Below, piece after piece: positions 25,299 through 34,817 of a stretch of 64,000 nt of DNA. The stretch is from positions 19,175-83,174 of the forward strand of contig CAXXEO010000025.1 of NCBI GenBank assembly GCA_963664585.2, written 5' to 3'. Position 1 is the stretch's first letter, and each line of letters starts with the position of its first letter. Source of the DNA: G963664585 sp963664585. Its GTDB lineage: Bacteria > Bacillota > Clostridia > Oscillospirales > Ruminococcaceae. The notes under the pieces were generated by a model that saw only the letters and a list, made by a program, of their open reading frames with translations, was not told the DNA's origin and did no database searches. A program made the translations under genes and the position numbers.

Positions 25299-28013
25299 CT
25301 ACTTTACACCCTTTTGTGTGGCTGTAATCCACACTTTTTCAAAATCTTCCCCTTTGTATTGCCGACTTGTTTTCTTATTTCTATCCATCAAAAGTGCAAT
25401 GGACGATATAATGGGGGCCGCAAGACTTGATAGGACTACAAAAATCATCTGCTGTGTAGAAAGTGGAACAGTCATAAAGATGTTTGACAAAATTGGCATA
25501 TAAACCGCGGCAACAGACACGCCACCAGAAACAAATACTGCGAGGATCAAGAGAGGATTATTAAGCAGATTGATCTCAAAAAGCCCACGCTTTTCCGATT
25601 TGCATTCAAATACATGGAAGAGCTGTGTTGCGATCAGGGTTAGCAGTGCACCAGTTCGGGCTGTTTCCAAATCCCCATACATCCGAAGAAACGAAGAATA
25701 TACAAGAAGCGTTGTCAGACCAATAATCACGCCACGAAACATCATTGTTGACATCAGCCCATTGGCAAGGACCGATTCTTCAGCTGGACGGGGCGCCTGC
25801 TTCATCACATCTTCTTCGGCTGGCTCAATACCCAGCGCAATGGCGGGAAGTCCATCGGTAATCAGATTGACCAATAAAAGCTGGATCGGAAGAAGCACAA
25901 CCGGCATCCCCAACAGCATGCCTACAAACATAGTCAGCACCTCGCCTATGTTGCAGGAAATCAAATAGCGAATAAAGCGCCGAATATTGCTATAGATAGC
26001 CCTTCCCTCTTCTACAGAGGCTACCAAAGTGGCAAAGTTGTCATCAAGAAGTATAATGGAGGAAGCCTCTTTTGTGACATCAGTACCGGTGATACCCATG
26101 GCAACACCGATGTGCGCCTCCTTGACGGCCGGAGCGTCATTGACCCCGTCTCCTGTCATAGCAACGATTTCACCCTGATGCTTCAAAGCGCGAACTATAC
26201 GCAGTTTGTGGATGGGACTGACACGGGCATACACGGTTATACGAGCGCAAAGCGCTTCAAGTGCTTCATCACTGAGCCTGTCCATCTCATCGCCGGTGAC
26301 TAACCTGTCCCCTGCTTTAAAGATACCCAGATCTGTGGCAATGGCTTTTGCCGTAGCCGCATGATCCCCCGTAATCATCACCGTACGAATCCGAGCGCTC
26401 TTGCAGGATGCTACTGCTTTATATGTCTCCTTACGAGGTGGGTCAATCATACCCGCAATCCCTACAAAAATCAAGCCATCTTCCGGCCCGCCCGGTCTGT
26501 CCTCCATGGGTTTCATAGCAAAGCCAATCACGCGTAAGGCCTGCGAGGCCATATTTTCAAGAGCTCTTTCAATATCCTTTCTTCCCTTTTGGGTCAGCTC
26601 TCGAATCCCGGTGTCGCTCAGATACTGATTACAAAGCGGAAGGATCAGATCAGGTGCACCCTTTACAAAAGATTTTCGGTCTTCACCCGGTCGGCGGACA
26701 ATCACGGACATCCGCTTTCTGGTGGAGTCAAAGGGAATCTCACTGAGTCGCGTATAGCCGCTTGTTCCCGTAAGGCCCGCCTTGGTTGCCATCACCAAAA
26801 GGGCGGTTTCTGTTGGTTCCCCAGTGAGAACAAGCTCTTCATCCTGTCTGCCAAATAGAGTAAAACCCGACTTTTCAGTGCCAACTGTAGCATTATTGCA
26901 GCACAGAGCTATTTCGAGAGCACTTTTCACTGCCTGAGAGGATGCAATATTAAAGTTAGATTCGCCCTCAAGAAAACTTCCCTGCGCCTCTCGTCCGCCC
27001 CCAGTGAGGGACAGAAAATGCTCCATTGTGAAAAGTTGCCGCACTACCATGCGGTTCTCTGTCAGAGTGCCGGTCTTATCTGAGCAAATAACGCTGGCAC
27101 ATCCTAAAGTCTCGACGGCATGAAGTTTTTTGACCAGTGCATTCCTCTTTAAAATTCTGCGTACAGCGAGGGCCAGCGAGATAGTGACAATTGCGGGTAA
27201 TCCCTCTGGTACGGCGGCGACAGCCAGCGAAATTCCGGTAATAAGCATGTCCAGCGGATTCTCGCCCCTAAGCATACCAGTCACGGAAACAATGAAGCAA
27301 ATGATTAAGCATCCGGCGGCAATATATCGTCCCAACTGATCCAAACGTTTTTGAAGAGGGGTGTCCTCTTCCTCTACCTGCTCGATCATATCCGCGATGG
27401 CGCCCATCTGTGTCTTCATGCCAGTAGCAGTAATGACAGCTGATGCCCTGCCTTTCGTAACCGTGGTGCCCATATACACCATCGAATTTGAGGGAGGATT
27501 CCCTGCCTCATTCGCTCTTACGGCTGATTTGTCCACAGCAATGGATTCTCCAGTGAGCATGGATTCATCACAGGATAGAGAGTACTCTTCAACAAGATAA
27601 CCATCCGCAGGTATCCTGTCGCCGGGCTTTAAGGCAACCAGATCCCCAGGGACAACCTCTTCAGCGTCCACTTGCACCAAAGCGCCGTCTCGATAAACCT
27701 GCGCCGTAGGGGCCCCCATGCGTTTTAGTGCCTCCAGAGTGCGTTCGGTACGGTATTCTTGAATAAACCCTAAAATCGCATTCATGATAACAATTGCAAT
27801 AATGGCAAAGGCTTCGGTCGGCTCTCCTAAAAAGGCAGATATTGCAGTGGCAACCAGCAGAATGAAGACCATCAGGTCCTTAAACTGCCCAAGAAATATC
27901 TTGAGTGGACTTGTCCGCTTTTTTGCCTTAAGGCGGTTTGCGCCGTGTTCTGCCAATAGAACTTTCGCTTCTTTGTCGGTCAGACCTGTCTGTTTTTTCT
28001 CTTCTTTCATCAT
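25299..28013 (-). CDS. P-type Ca2+-transporting ATPase (P2A)
   Basis: 904 residues. Cation_ATPase_N domain at the start (GLTDKEAKVLLAEHGANRL), then actuator domain, with about ten membrane helices overall. The phosphorylation motif is SDKTGTLTENRM at ~310, the ion-site helix reads AVAAVPEGLPAIVTISLA, the hinge is MTGDGVNDAPAVKEAHIGVA, and VNLITDGLPAIALG lies in the C-terminal helices. These features fit SERCA/PMR1-like calcium pumps that export Ca2+ (possibly Mn2+). The start follows GAGGTG. The upstream region was checked for a yybP-ykoY manganese riboswitch and none was recognised. Monocistronic by appearance. Confidence 0.93.
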   Translation of the reverse strand: MMKEEKKQTGLTDKEAKVLLAEHGANRLKAKKRTSPLKIFLGQFKDLMVFILLVATAISAFLGEPTEAFAIIAIVIMNAILGFIQEYRTERTLEALKRMGAPTAQVYRDGALVQVDAEEVVPGDLVALKPGDRIPADGYLVEEYSLSCDESMLTGESIAVDKSAVRANEAGNPPSNSMVYMGTTVTKGRASAVITATGMKTQMGAIADMIEQVEEEDTPLQKRLDQLGRYIAAGCLIICFIVSVTGMLRGENPLDMLITGISLAVAAVPEGLPAIVTISLALAVRRILKRNALVKKLHAVETLGCASVICSDKTGTLTENRMVVRQLFTMEHFLSLTGGGREAQGSFLEGESNFNIASSQAVKSALEIALCCNNATVGTEKSGFTLFGRQDEELVLTGEPTETALLVMATKAGLTGTSGYTRLSEIPFDSTRKRMSVIVRRPGEDRKSFVKGAPDLILPLCNQYLSDTGIRELTQKGRKDIERALENMASQALRVIGFAMKPMEDRPGGPEDGLIFVGIAGMIDPPRKETYKAVASCKSARIRTVMITGDHAATAKAIATDLGIFKAGDRLVTGDEMDRLSDEALEALCARITVYARVSPIHKLRIVRALKHQGEIVAMTGDGVNDAPAVKEAHIGVAMGITGTDVTKEASSIILLDDNFATLVASVEEGRAIYSNIRRFIRYLISCNIGEVLTMFVGMLLGMPVVLLPIQLLLVNLITDGLPAIALGIEPAEEDVMKQAPRPAEESVLANGLMSTMMFRGVIIGLTTLLVYSSFLRMYGDLETARTGALLTLIATQLFHVFECKSEKRGLFEINLLNNPLLILAVFVSGGVSVAAVYMPILSNIFMTVPLSTQQMIFVVLSSLAAPIISSIALLMDRNKKTSRQYKGEDFEKVWITATQKGVK

Positions 28014-28397
28014 TTAGCAGCACCTCATTTTTAAACCCTATATTTTGATCGTTATCTGGTACAAGTCTATTCGGAGCAGCATAAAAGTATTACTACAGCA
28101 GCCATGCAAATAATAAGCAAAATTATACTCTACCTGAAAGCTCTCGAAGTGGCAGACATTTTATAAATACTCCTGTTCTTCTGAAAAATGCTATCAGTGC
28201 TTTCTGAAAGAAGCTTTTATGCTTGACCGTCAGAGTATACTATCGTAAAATTAAGATATAACAATCATTCTGTCTCTATTCCCCATAGTAAAAGTGGAAA
28301 CAGAGACATATTTTTCCTATCAATCAAAAACGGCTTACTATAAGTTTTTGCTTTATGAACATTCAAAAAACAGGTCAGAATAACAGGAGGCAATACA
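28014..28397. other. Divergent intergenic region with a hairpin
   Basis: 384 bases between the divergent ATPase and DUF3788 genes; no ORF is supported. A hairpin at 28271-28308 pairs TGTCTCT with AGAGACA and extends through TTCC/GGAA. It cannot be a simple end-of-gene terminator for either neighbour, because both genes start here. Confidence 0.5.
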
Positions 28398-28832
28398 ATG
28401 ATATGGAGCGAGCTTTACGGGCAGGCCAATCAACCGGGATGGGACGAAATCCGCAGCTTTACCAGAAACACGCTTTGGGATAAGCTGACAAGCGATTTGG
28501 AGAATCTCTATGAGATTAAACCAAAAATCACCTATAGTAAATGTTCCGCTCTGAAGGGTTGGAATGTAAAATATCAAAAGAGCAGTAAATCTTTGTGTAC
28601 TCTCTATCCCATGGATGGCTTCTTTTTGGCACTTGTCGTCATTGGCAGAAAGGAGCAGGCGGAAACCGAGCTGTACCTATCCTCCTGTACCAGCTATATT
28701 CGAGAGCTTTATGAAAAGACGACTTTTTCCTGTGGTGGAAGATGGCTCGTGATTCATGTGACAAGCGGCGATATTTTACGGGACACCGAAGGCCTGATCA
28801 TGATCAGGTCGTCTGCAAAGCGTCAAAAATAG
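28398..28832 (+). CDS. DUF3788 family protein
   Basis: 144 residues. The sequence (MIWSELYGQANQPGWDEI; KCSALKGWNVKYQKSSKSLC; DGFFLALVVIGRKEQAE; LYEKTTFSCGGRWLVIHV) matches DUF3788, a small soluble family of unknown function common in clostridia. No signal peptide or membrane helix. AGGAGGCAATACA precedes the ATG. It faces away from the ATPase and converges on the DUF4364 gene. Confidence 0.8.
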   Translation: MIWSELYGQANQPGWDEIRSFTRNTLWDKLTSDLENLYEIKPKITYSKCSALKGWNVKYQKSSKSLCTLYPMDGFFLALVVIGRKEQAETELYLSSCTSYIRELYEKTTFSCGGRWLVIHVTSGDILRDTEGLIMIRSSAKRQK

Positions 28833-28885
28833 CCTTCATCAGCTTTATCCCCATTGCAAGCGAAGAAACAATGGCAAATTATAAA

Positions 28886-28929
28886 AAATCCCACTGAATT
28901 AACCTATTAAGGCAAATACAGCGGGATTT
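28886..28929. terminator. Convergent-gene terminator
   Basis: AAATCCC-CTG pairs with CAG-GGGATTT across a long loop, with A-rich sequence before and T-rich sequence after. It lies between the converging stops at 28832 and 28996. Confidence 0.6.
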
Positions 28930-28995
28930 ATTATTAATTCTGTTTTGAAGAATAAATCGTATTAAACAGATTGTCTTCTTCTTTTTTGGCTTAGC

Positions 28996-29583
28996 CTATT
29001 CCTTTGTCTTTTCTTCCCCGGAAAGGTCCTCAAGCATCAGAACTGAAACTATACCCTGATAGATGGCGGTCGGATTGGCCAGAAAGCGCTTTTTGATTTC
29101 CTTGCACCGATCTTCGGTCGGAACGAAAATGGACAGACTTAAGAGGTCGGTACCTACATCGGTTATACAGAGGGATAAGTTATATCCATCCTCTGTTTTG
29201 ACAAAGGATATATGATTTTCTTTCATGATTCTCTCCTTGAGCATATGATAGCGGGCGCTTTGTACCGCTTTTTCTCTGACACTAAGGGGGATGGTTTTTT
29301 CAAAGGTTTTCGCAGTGCGCACACCGATATCGTTGAGGTGCATCAGCTGTCCACCGTCAGGCATGTCCTCAGCGGTGATGTGTCCCGAATTGGTCAGAAG
29401 ATTGATTGCCTCGGCGAACTCAAAATAATTAACAAGTCCTTCGCTTTGCAGCGCGGTGTTCATCTGATCTAAGGTCATGGGAACGCCTATCTGATACAGA
29501 AGAAAGCACAACAGCATCTTGATCTCATAATCAGTGGTTAATCCACCATGCTCGATGCCGGCCGTAAATACATTCTGCTCCAT
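28996..29583 (-). CDS. DUF4364 family protein
   Basis: 195 residues, matching DUF4364, a clostridial family with a winged-helix-like N-terminal half (DYEIKMLLCFLLYQIGVPMT, INLLTNSGHI) and a C-terminal sheet domain. A DNA-binding or regulatory role is suggested by the winged-helix look only. AAGGAGGTGGCAAT precedes the start. No obvious operon partner. Confidence 0.85.
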   Translation of the reverse strand: MEQNVFTAGIEHGGLTTDYEIKMLLCFLLYQIGVPMTLDQMNTALQSEGLVNYFEFAEAINLLTNSGHITAEDMPDGGQLMHLNDIGVRTAKTFEKTIPLSVREKAVQSARYHMLKERIMKENHISFVKTEDGYNLSLCITDVGTDLLSLSIFVPTEDRCKEIKKRFLANPTAIYQGIVSVLMLEDLSGEEKTKE

Positions 29584-29711
29584 ATTGCCACCTCCTTATA
29601 CCAATATATTATATCATTTTCATCCTATTTAATAGTGTAATTTTTAAAAATCCTGTACCTGTCCAATAATTTTATGGTATAATAAATGTTAAAGTATAAC
29701 CAAACTGAATT

Positions 29712-29817
29712 TATAGTTGATTAACTTGAAAACAAGCTTGTGATTTCTTCCCCCGCCGAAGGCGGGGGAAGAAAATGACTTTTTATATATAGCCAGTTTT
29801 TAAGTTAATTGGCTATA
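29712..29817 (-). repeat. 106-bp TATAGCC repeat, copy 5
   Basis: Full-length reverse copy in the divergent gap between the DUF4364 gene and the next plus-strand gene. The apex here is CCGCCGAAGGCGG on the plus strand, opposite to copy 2 in the same orientation. Confidence 0.93.
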
Positions 29818-29929
29818 TAAACCATAAATTGCCCAACGTTGGCGGTTCCTTCATAATAGGTGAGCCAACAGGATATAAAAATAATAAACAAAATACATTG
29901 ATATTAAAATTATTTAACCGGGGGACAAA

Positions 29930-30385
29930 ATGGAAAAACTATATTACCATAAGCAAACAGGGCATCTATCGATTGTTCTTTTTATCATGCTGTTGGCTGC
30001 TGATGCTTTACTTCTCTTTCGAAATGTAATTGATCAGAAATTTTTTCTTCTTTTCCTGCTTGTCAACATCGGTATGCTTGTACTCTTTATATCATTGACG
30101 GTATCCATCGATAACGATGCGCTTGAATTATGGTTTGGCAAGTGCTTTTTTCGTAAAATAATACAAGTCGACCAAATGAAATCCTGCAATATTATTGATC
30201 ATCCGTCAATCTCCCAGTGGGGAATCAAACGTATTTCTGATGGTTGGGTCTATAGTGTAACTGGCGCCAGTATTGTTGAAATCATCATGAAAACCGGAGA
30301 AAAATATTTGATTGGTACCTATGAACCACGTGATATAAAGCGTATTCTTGATGAACTAATCGCAGATACTTCGGAAGAGATTTAA
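29930..30385 (+). CDS. Small membrane protein with PH-like C-terminal domain
   Basis: 151 residues. Two membrane helices (LSIVLFIMLLAADALLLF and FFLLFLLVNIGMLVLFISL) are followed by a ~90-residue cytoplasmic beta-rich domain (LTVSIDNDALELWFGKCFFR; GWVYSVTGASIVEIIMKTGE; YLIGTYEPRDIKRILDEL) that resembles bacterial PH-like domains. I do not recognise a specific family. GGGGGAC precedes the ATG. It may be an isolated gene bracketed by two copies of the 106-bp repeat (copies 5 and 6). Confidence 0.75.
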   Translation: MEKLYYHKQTGHLSIVLFIMLLAADALLLFRNVIDQKFFLLFLLVNIGMLVLFISLTVSIDNDALELWFGKCFFRKIIQVDQMKSCNIIDHPSISQWGIKRISDGWVYSVTGASIVEIIMKTGEKYLIGTYEPRDIKRILDELIADTSEEI

Positions 30386-30401
30386 CATTCACTAAAGTTA
30401 T

Positions 30402-30507
30402 TATAGCCAATTAACTTAAAAACTGGCTATAGTTAAAACGTCATTTTCTTCCCCCGCCGAAGGCAGGGGAAGAAATCACAAACTTGTTTTCAAGTTAATC
30501 AACTATA
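30402..30507 (+). repeat. 106-bp TATAGCC repeat, copy 6
   Basis: Full-length forward copy, 17 bases after the preceding stop codon. The apex is CCGCCGAAGGCAGG, the flipped-loop version with one mismatch in the stem. Confidence 0.92.
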
Positions 30508-30555
30508 AAACAGAACTGGAATTCAATAAAGTATTTATTAATAAACCTATTTATG

Positions 30556-30599
30556 AAAAAACCCGTTAAGAATAATTGATTATTCTTAACGGGTTTTTT
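30556..30599. terminator. Strong bidirectional terminator
   Basis: An almost perfect 21-bp stem (AAAAAACCCGTTAAGAATAA and complement) has A-runs before and T-runs after, so it works in both directions between the convergent genes ending at 30385 and 30858. Confidence 0.9.
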
Positions 30600-30857
30600 A
30601 TTTGGCTGAGTATTATACGAAAATTATTCTATTGTTGCCTCACTATAAGTGGGAAAGATTTATAGATTAATCACACAATGTATCTTAGAATATGTTTTCT
30701 AGTACCTTGTTAATCTAAATCTTATATGGCAATGGATTAAATGTTCTTGTATATTGCATTGTATTAGTAACTTATACAATGCAAGGTAGAAAATTGTTGC
30801 TTAATAGTGGCAACTGTTTTTGGTGTTAATGTTTAATCATATTTATAAATAAAACCT
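30600..30857. other. AT-rich gap with a perfect inverted repeat
   Basis: No gene is supported here. At 30754-30784 there is an 11-bp perfect inverted repeat, TTGCATTGTAT, with a 9-base spacer. It is ~75 bases past the stop of the gene ending at 30858 on the minus strand, with no T-run next to it. Confidence 0.45.
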
Positions 30858-31511
30858 CTATTTTTTGAACCCGATCTCTTTGATTCTGCGACCGCAGGCA
30901 TCAAAATAGCGCTGATAGATTGCCGCCCCTGCCTCAGCCAGCTCACGGCTTTGCTGGGCTCCACATAGACCTGCGAACACATCGCCTATTGCTTCGGCCT
31001 CGCCTTCTTCAGATCTCCCCACATAGAGATACATGGAAAAGGCGCCCGACTCGTTAATCGCGTTATAGCTATCCACATCGGCGAGCTGTACACTATCGTA
31101 AAAACGGCTCATCGCGGTATGCGCCACCATGGAATTGGGTGAGTTTTTCCCAATAGCCCTGTTAACCGCATAGGAAAATAAAATCTTAAGCTGGCGCCCG
31201 CAAAGTCCCCGCTCGACGCCCGAAATGTGTTTCATCTCTTCATCTGTGCAGATTAAAAGATCATCTTTAAATATTTCTCCCAGTTGATGGGCCAGCGCAA
31301 TGTTTCCGATCCTTCTCTGGCGAACAAACTCGTCAATTGTCTCCCGTTCATTTTCACTCGAGCCACGAAAGGCATCAGACGGATTTTCAGGCGCGATTTT
31401 AATGTCCGAATCGTCGGTGATGAACGCAAACGCTTTTCTGCCATCAAGCTTTAACTGGCACAGTGCCACAAAGCAAAAGGTAAAAAAGGCTGCCGCCATG
31501 AAAAGGTCCAT
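30858..31511 (-). CDS. Conserved hypothetical protein with N-terminal hydrophobic segment
   Basis: 217 residues. A hydrophobic N-terminus (MDLFMAAAFFTFCFVALCQL) suggests a membrane anchor. The remainder is soluble and alpha-helical (TIDEFVRQRRIGNIALAHQL; VERGLCGRQLKILFSYAVNR; YDSVQLADVDSYNAINESGA). I do not recognise a characterised family. GGAGGTG precedes the ATG. The gene may be co-transcribed with the PHP and TSCPD genes upstream, which lie on the same strand with a 24-base gap. Confidence 0.75.
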   Translation of the reverse strand: MDLFMAAAFFTFCFVALCQLKLDGRKAFAFITDDSDIKIAPENPSDAFRGSSENERETIDEFVRQRRIGNIALAHQLGEIFKDDLLICTDEEMKHISGVERGLCGRQLKILFSYAVNRAIGKNSPNSMVAHTAMSRFYDSVQLADVDSYNAINESGAFSMYLYVGRSEEGEAEAIGDVFAGLCGAQQSRELAEAGAAIYQRYFDACGRRIKEIGFKK

Positions 31512-31535
31512 ACAGATTACACCTCCAAGTAATAT

Positions 31536-31790
31536 CTAACTTTTTTTTAAAGCCTCTTCCAAAGCATAAGTAAGCTGATCCGGGCATGAGGTCGAGCGCA
31601 TACCGCATCTGTTTCCCCGTAGTAAATTGATGATCTCCTGTGCGGGTTTTCCTTTTACCAGTTTCGAAATACCAGAAAGATTGCCATCACAGCCGCCCAT
31701 AAAGTATACTTCTTTTATAATACCATTCTCATCAAGGCTTACTTTTATAACACTTGAGCAGGTTCCCTTTGTCTTATATATATGTTCCAA
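31536..31790 (-). CDS. TSCPD domain protein, TIGR03905 family
   Basis: 84 residues ending in the signature TSCPDQLTYALEEAL, with earlier CSSVIKVSLDENG and FMGGCDGNLSGISKLVKG. It matches TIGR03905, a stand-alone version of the TSCPD domain otherwise found at the C-terminus of B12-dependent ribonucleotide reductases, where the cysteines probably bind zinc. The separate function is unknown. It is separated from the PHP gene by only 4 bases. Confidence 0.9.
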   Translation of the reverse strand: MEHIYKTKGTCSSVIKVSLDENGIIKEVYFMGGCDGNLSGISKLVKGKPAQEIINLLRGNRCGMRSTSCPDQLTYALEEALKKS

Positions 31791-31794
31791 CTTA

Positions 31795-32745
31795 TTAAAC
31801 CTCTTTACTTTTTTTAAGTTCTTTTATTCTATCGATAACTGTCTTTGATGCTACACAGGTTCCGATTGGATTGGTTCTTGGCGTATAAAAGCCATGAAAA
31901 TCCGTACCTGCGGTAGGTATCAATCCAAATTGGTTAATCAATCTGTCAAGGATCTCGGCTTCTCCTTCTTTTTGTCGGGGATATCTGTATTCTACCCCAT
32001 CCAACAAACATTTTCCACACAGCTCTTCAAGCAGTTCAAAGGAGCGGTACACCCCCGGATGAGCCAAACAAACAACCGCGCCAGCCCGGTGCGCCGCCGC
32101 CAAAGCGGCATATACATCGGTATATCGCGGCCGACACGAGCAGCTTCCGACTTGGGGATCAAAAAGTATTTTATAAAGCTCGCCGTAAATAGAGCTCGTA
32201 TATCCCATATCCATAAGAGCCTGCATGATATGGGGTTTATAAATGACGGTGCTGGTTCCACCAATTCGAGCAACATGTTGTTCGGATATGGGATAAAGCT
32301 TCTGCACTCTTTGAAGCATCTCTTCAGAAGCCGTTTTCCTTCGCAAATTCATCTCATCACATATACTTCGAAGCTCGTCCGTCATGATAGGATAATAGCA
32401 TAGGATGTGCACCTTGCGCCGGCGCTTTTCATCGTAACAGGAAAGCTCAATCCCTGGTATGATTTCAAATCCTTTTTTTGCTGCCTTTTCTGCCCGTTCA
32501 ACCCCGTCCATGGTATCGTGATCGGTCACTGCGATTCCTGAAAGACCAATGGCAGATGCCCAGAACACGATGTCCTCAATTTCCATCGACCCATCCGACA
32601 GCCGTGAGTGGCAGTGCAGGTCAAAAGGCATAGGATCTCCCCTTTCATGTATGAAACTCACCTCATTATAAACCATCACAGCCTGTGTATGCAACTGATT
32701 TTTAGTGTGACAACCATAGGCTGATATGCTATAATGAATCCACAT
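31795..32745 (-). CDS. PHP-domain phosphoesterase
   Basis: The start is best at 32631 (MPFDLHCHSRLSDGSMEIED), which follows GGGGAGA; the upstream 38 codons lack coding character. This gives ~278 residues. PHP motifs: DLHCHSRLSDGS, VTDHDTMDG, IPGIELSCYDEKRRRKVHIL, CLAHPGVYRS and TAGTDFHGFY. They form a tri-metal site like that of YciV/RnaAM-type enzymes that hydrolyse 3',5'-nucleoside bisphosphates or short RNA. The substrate is not certain. It diverges from the dnaD-like gene at 32772. Confidence 0.9.
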   Translation of the reverse strand: MWIHYSISAYGCHTKNQLHTQAVMVYNEVSFIHERGDPMPFDLHCHSRLSDGSMEIEDIVFWASAIGLSGIAVTDHDTMDGVERAEKAAKKGFEIIPGIELSCYDEKRRRKVHILCYYPIMTDELRSICDEMNLRRKTASEEMLQRVQKLYPISEQHVARIGGTSTVIYKPHIMQALMDMGYTSSIYGELYKILFDPQVGSCSCRPRYTDVYAALAAAHRAGAVVCLAHPGVYRSFELLEELCGKCLLDGVEYRYPRQKEGEAEILDRLINQFGLIPTAGTDFHGFYTPRTNPIGTCVASKTVIDRIKELKKSKEV

Positions 32746-32771
32746 TTAAAACATTTGAAGGGGCTGGGAAA

Positions 32772-33773
32772 ATGGAATACAAGCTGAACATGGGTGCCTG
32801 GAGTTCTGTTTTCGCCGTTCCCTCTGTAGTGGTGGATCAGCATATTAAGCTCTGTTCGGGCGTTTCCTTAAAGGTTTTGGTACTGATCCTGCGAAGTCCG
32901 GACGAACCGGTCGATCTCAAGAAACTTTCTCAATATCTTGGGCTTTCTACAGGTGATATATGCGACGCCCTAAACTTCTGGATAGAGGCTGGGGTTCTGT
33001 TTTCATCCGAAGGATCCACTGACGCATCCCCTCTGTCACTTACCCCGTCAAGGCCAGTGGCTTCTGTCCCTGACGCACCTTTGGCCGAAGCGGTAAAAAA
33101 TAATATTTCTCCCCCGGTGCAGTTGGCCGGCAAGCCCCGTTACAGCCGTGAAGAAGTACATAAAATCATCGATGGGGACCGTGTTTTAAGCGAGCTAATC
33201 CAAGCCGCGCAGACAATTCTCGGCAAGCCCCTTACCTCGGTAGACATGGATATCATGGTGGCGCTTTATAGCTATTACAGCCTGTCAGGCCATTATATTA
33301 TGACTGTCATTCAATATTGCGCCTCGATCGGCAAGGACAGCATGCGCTATATTGAGAAGACGGCCGCCAGTTGGCTGGACGAGGGTATTGATAACCTCAC
33401 CGTCGACGAACATGTGAAGCTTCTCGCCCAGCGTCGTTCACGAGAGGGTGGTGTTAAACGGATATTTGGCATTGGCGATCGTAATCTTGTTGACAAAGAA
33501 CAACGATACCTTTCCCGGTGGTTTGAAGAATATAACTTTGACGAAAATATGATTTCCATCGCCTATGAGCGTACCATCGAGAATATTGGAAAGCTTTCTT
33601 TTGCCTATATCAACACAATTTTGGAAAGCTGGTACAAAAAAGGCATTTTAACGCCTAAGGCCGCAGCTGAAGAACAAGCATTGCCCCGTCCAAAAGGTGA
33701 TGCGAAAACTGGCGCTTCTTATGACATTGATAAGCTGACACGCATGATTGAGGCGGAATACGCGATAAAATAA
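32772..33773 (+). CDS. DnaD-domain replication protein
   Basis: 333 residues. The N-terminal winged-helix DDBH1-like part (KVLVLILRSPDEPVDLKKLS) and the C-terminal DDBH2 domain (LSFAYINTILESWYKKGILT, carrying the YxxxILxxW motif) are both visible, joined by a Pro/Ser-rich linker. DnaD proteins help load the replicative helicase. The AAA+ loader gene lies 18 bases or more downstream, so the two probably work together, as in Bacillus DnaD-DnaI. A ribosome site GAAGGGGCTGGGAAAA precedes the ATG. Confidence 0.9.
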   Translation: MEYKLNMGAWSSVFAVPSVVVDQHIKLCSGVSLKVLVLILRSPDEPVDLKKLSQYLGLSTGDICDALNFWIEAGVLFSSEGSTDASPLSLTPSRPVASVPDAPLAEAVKNNISPPVQLAGKPRYSREEVHKIIDGDRVLSELIQAAQTILGKPLTSVDMDIMVALYSYYSLSGHYIMTVIQYCASIGKDSMRYIEKTAASWLDEGIDNLTVDEHVKLLAQRRSREGGVKRIFGIGDRNLVDKEQRYLSRWFEEYNFDENMISIAYERTIENIGKLSFAYINTILESWYKKGILTPKAAAEEQALPRPKGDAKTGASYDIDKLTRMIEAEYAIK

Positions 33774-33791
33774 CCGGGAAAAGATCAATTT

Positions 33792-34817
33792 TTGCCGGAG
33801 AGAAGGCGGCCTGAACATATGTCATATCCAAAGGAAATCCTTGACGCAGGACACATTACACTGAATAAACGACGGGAAAGCGCCCGTACAGCGTTGGTCG
33901 CCCGACGAGCAAAAATTGAAGCGGACCTCCCACAGGTACTTGAGCTTGAACGCTCGCTTACAGGAACGTCGGCACAGATTGCCAAGGCAATACTCGGTGG
34001 TGGAGATACCAAAACAATTTTGGAAAATCTAAAAAGCTATAGTCTGGAATGCCAGCGGCTGATGGCAGACGAGCTGATTTCTGCCGGATATACGAAGGAC
34101 TATCTTGAGATCAAATATACCTGCCCAAAGTGCAATGACACCGGTTATACAGCCGATGGAATGTGCATCTGCTTTAAACGTATCCTCAAAGAATTGATGT
34201 ATTATCGGCTTGGTTCCTCTGGCGCACTTTCTGTATGTGATTTTGACAGCTTTCGTCTGGACTACTACCCGTCTTCAGCTGTTAACGGATCGGATATTAT
34301 ACCCTTCAAGGTCATGCGTGATGTATTTGACAGTTGTATTAAATATGCTAAAGAGTTTAAGCCGGGTGCACCAAATCTTCTGATGGCAGGCCCCACCGGA
34401 CTTGGAAAAACCCACCTGTCTCTCGCCATCGCGGGAACTGTGCTGGAACATGATTACGATGTCATCTATATTCCCTTTCATCTGCTGCTGACACAGCTCG
34501 AAGGAAGCCGCTTTGGAAAAGGTTCAGCCGATTACGCGAATTATATTGAGCCTATATTAAACTGCGAGCTTTTGATTCTGGACGACCTTGGCTCAGAATT
34601 TTTAACAACCTTTACCGTTTCGACCTTGTACGATATCGTCAACACGCGCATCTCCTCAGGTTCCTCGATGATTATTAACACCAATCTCGAAATGAAGGAG
34701 CTTGAACAGCGCTATTCGCCCCGCCTTGTGTCACGGCTTGTTGGAAACTTTAAGACCCTTCCCTTCAGGGGAAATGATATACGGTTTCTCAAAAGGTTTG
34801 GTAAACAGCAAGGATAA
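33792..34817 (+). CDS. DnaC/DnaI-like AAA+ helicase loader
   Basis: The frame can open at TTG 33792, but ATG 33819 (MSYPKEILDAGHITLNKRRE) is more likely, giving 332 residues. A coiled N-terminal region and a zinc-type cluster (CPKCNDTGYTADGMCICFKR) come before the AAA+ ATPase: Walker A AGPTGLGKTHLSLAIAG, Walker B LLILDDLGSEF, and sensor-1 IINTNLEM. Family members load the DnaB/DnaC replicative helicase onto DNA. It pairs with the DnaD-like gene upstream on the same transcript. The zinc cluster is usual for Firmicute DnaI. Confidence 0.9.
   Translation: MPERRRPEHMSYPKEILDAGHITLNKRRESARTALVARRAKIEADLPQVLELERSLTGTSAQIAKAILGGGDTKTILENLKSYSLECQRLMADELISAGYTKDYLEIKYTCPKCNDTGYTADGMCICFKRILKELMYYRLGSSGALSVCDFDSFRLDYYPSSAVNGSDIIPFKVMRDVFDSCIKYAKEFKPGAPNLLMAGPTGLGKTHLSLAIAGTVLEHDYDVIYIPFHLLLTQLEGSRFGKGSADYANYIEPILNCELLILDDLGSEFLTTFTVSTLYDIVNTRISSGSSMIINTNLEMKELEQRYSPRLVSRLVGNFKTLPFRGNDIRFLKRFGKQQG

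Noticed and set aside
28014..28397. yybP-ykoY (Mn2+) riboswitch upstream of the P-type ATPase
   Set aside because: Looked for because this riboswitch often precedes such pumps; none of its conserved segments were found in the leader.
31894..32403. 169-codon plus-strand frame opposite the PHP gene
   Set aside because: Antisense shadow of a gene with all PHP metal motifs.
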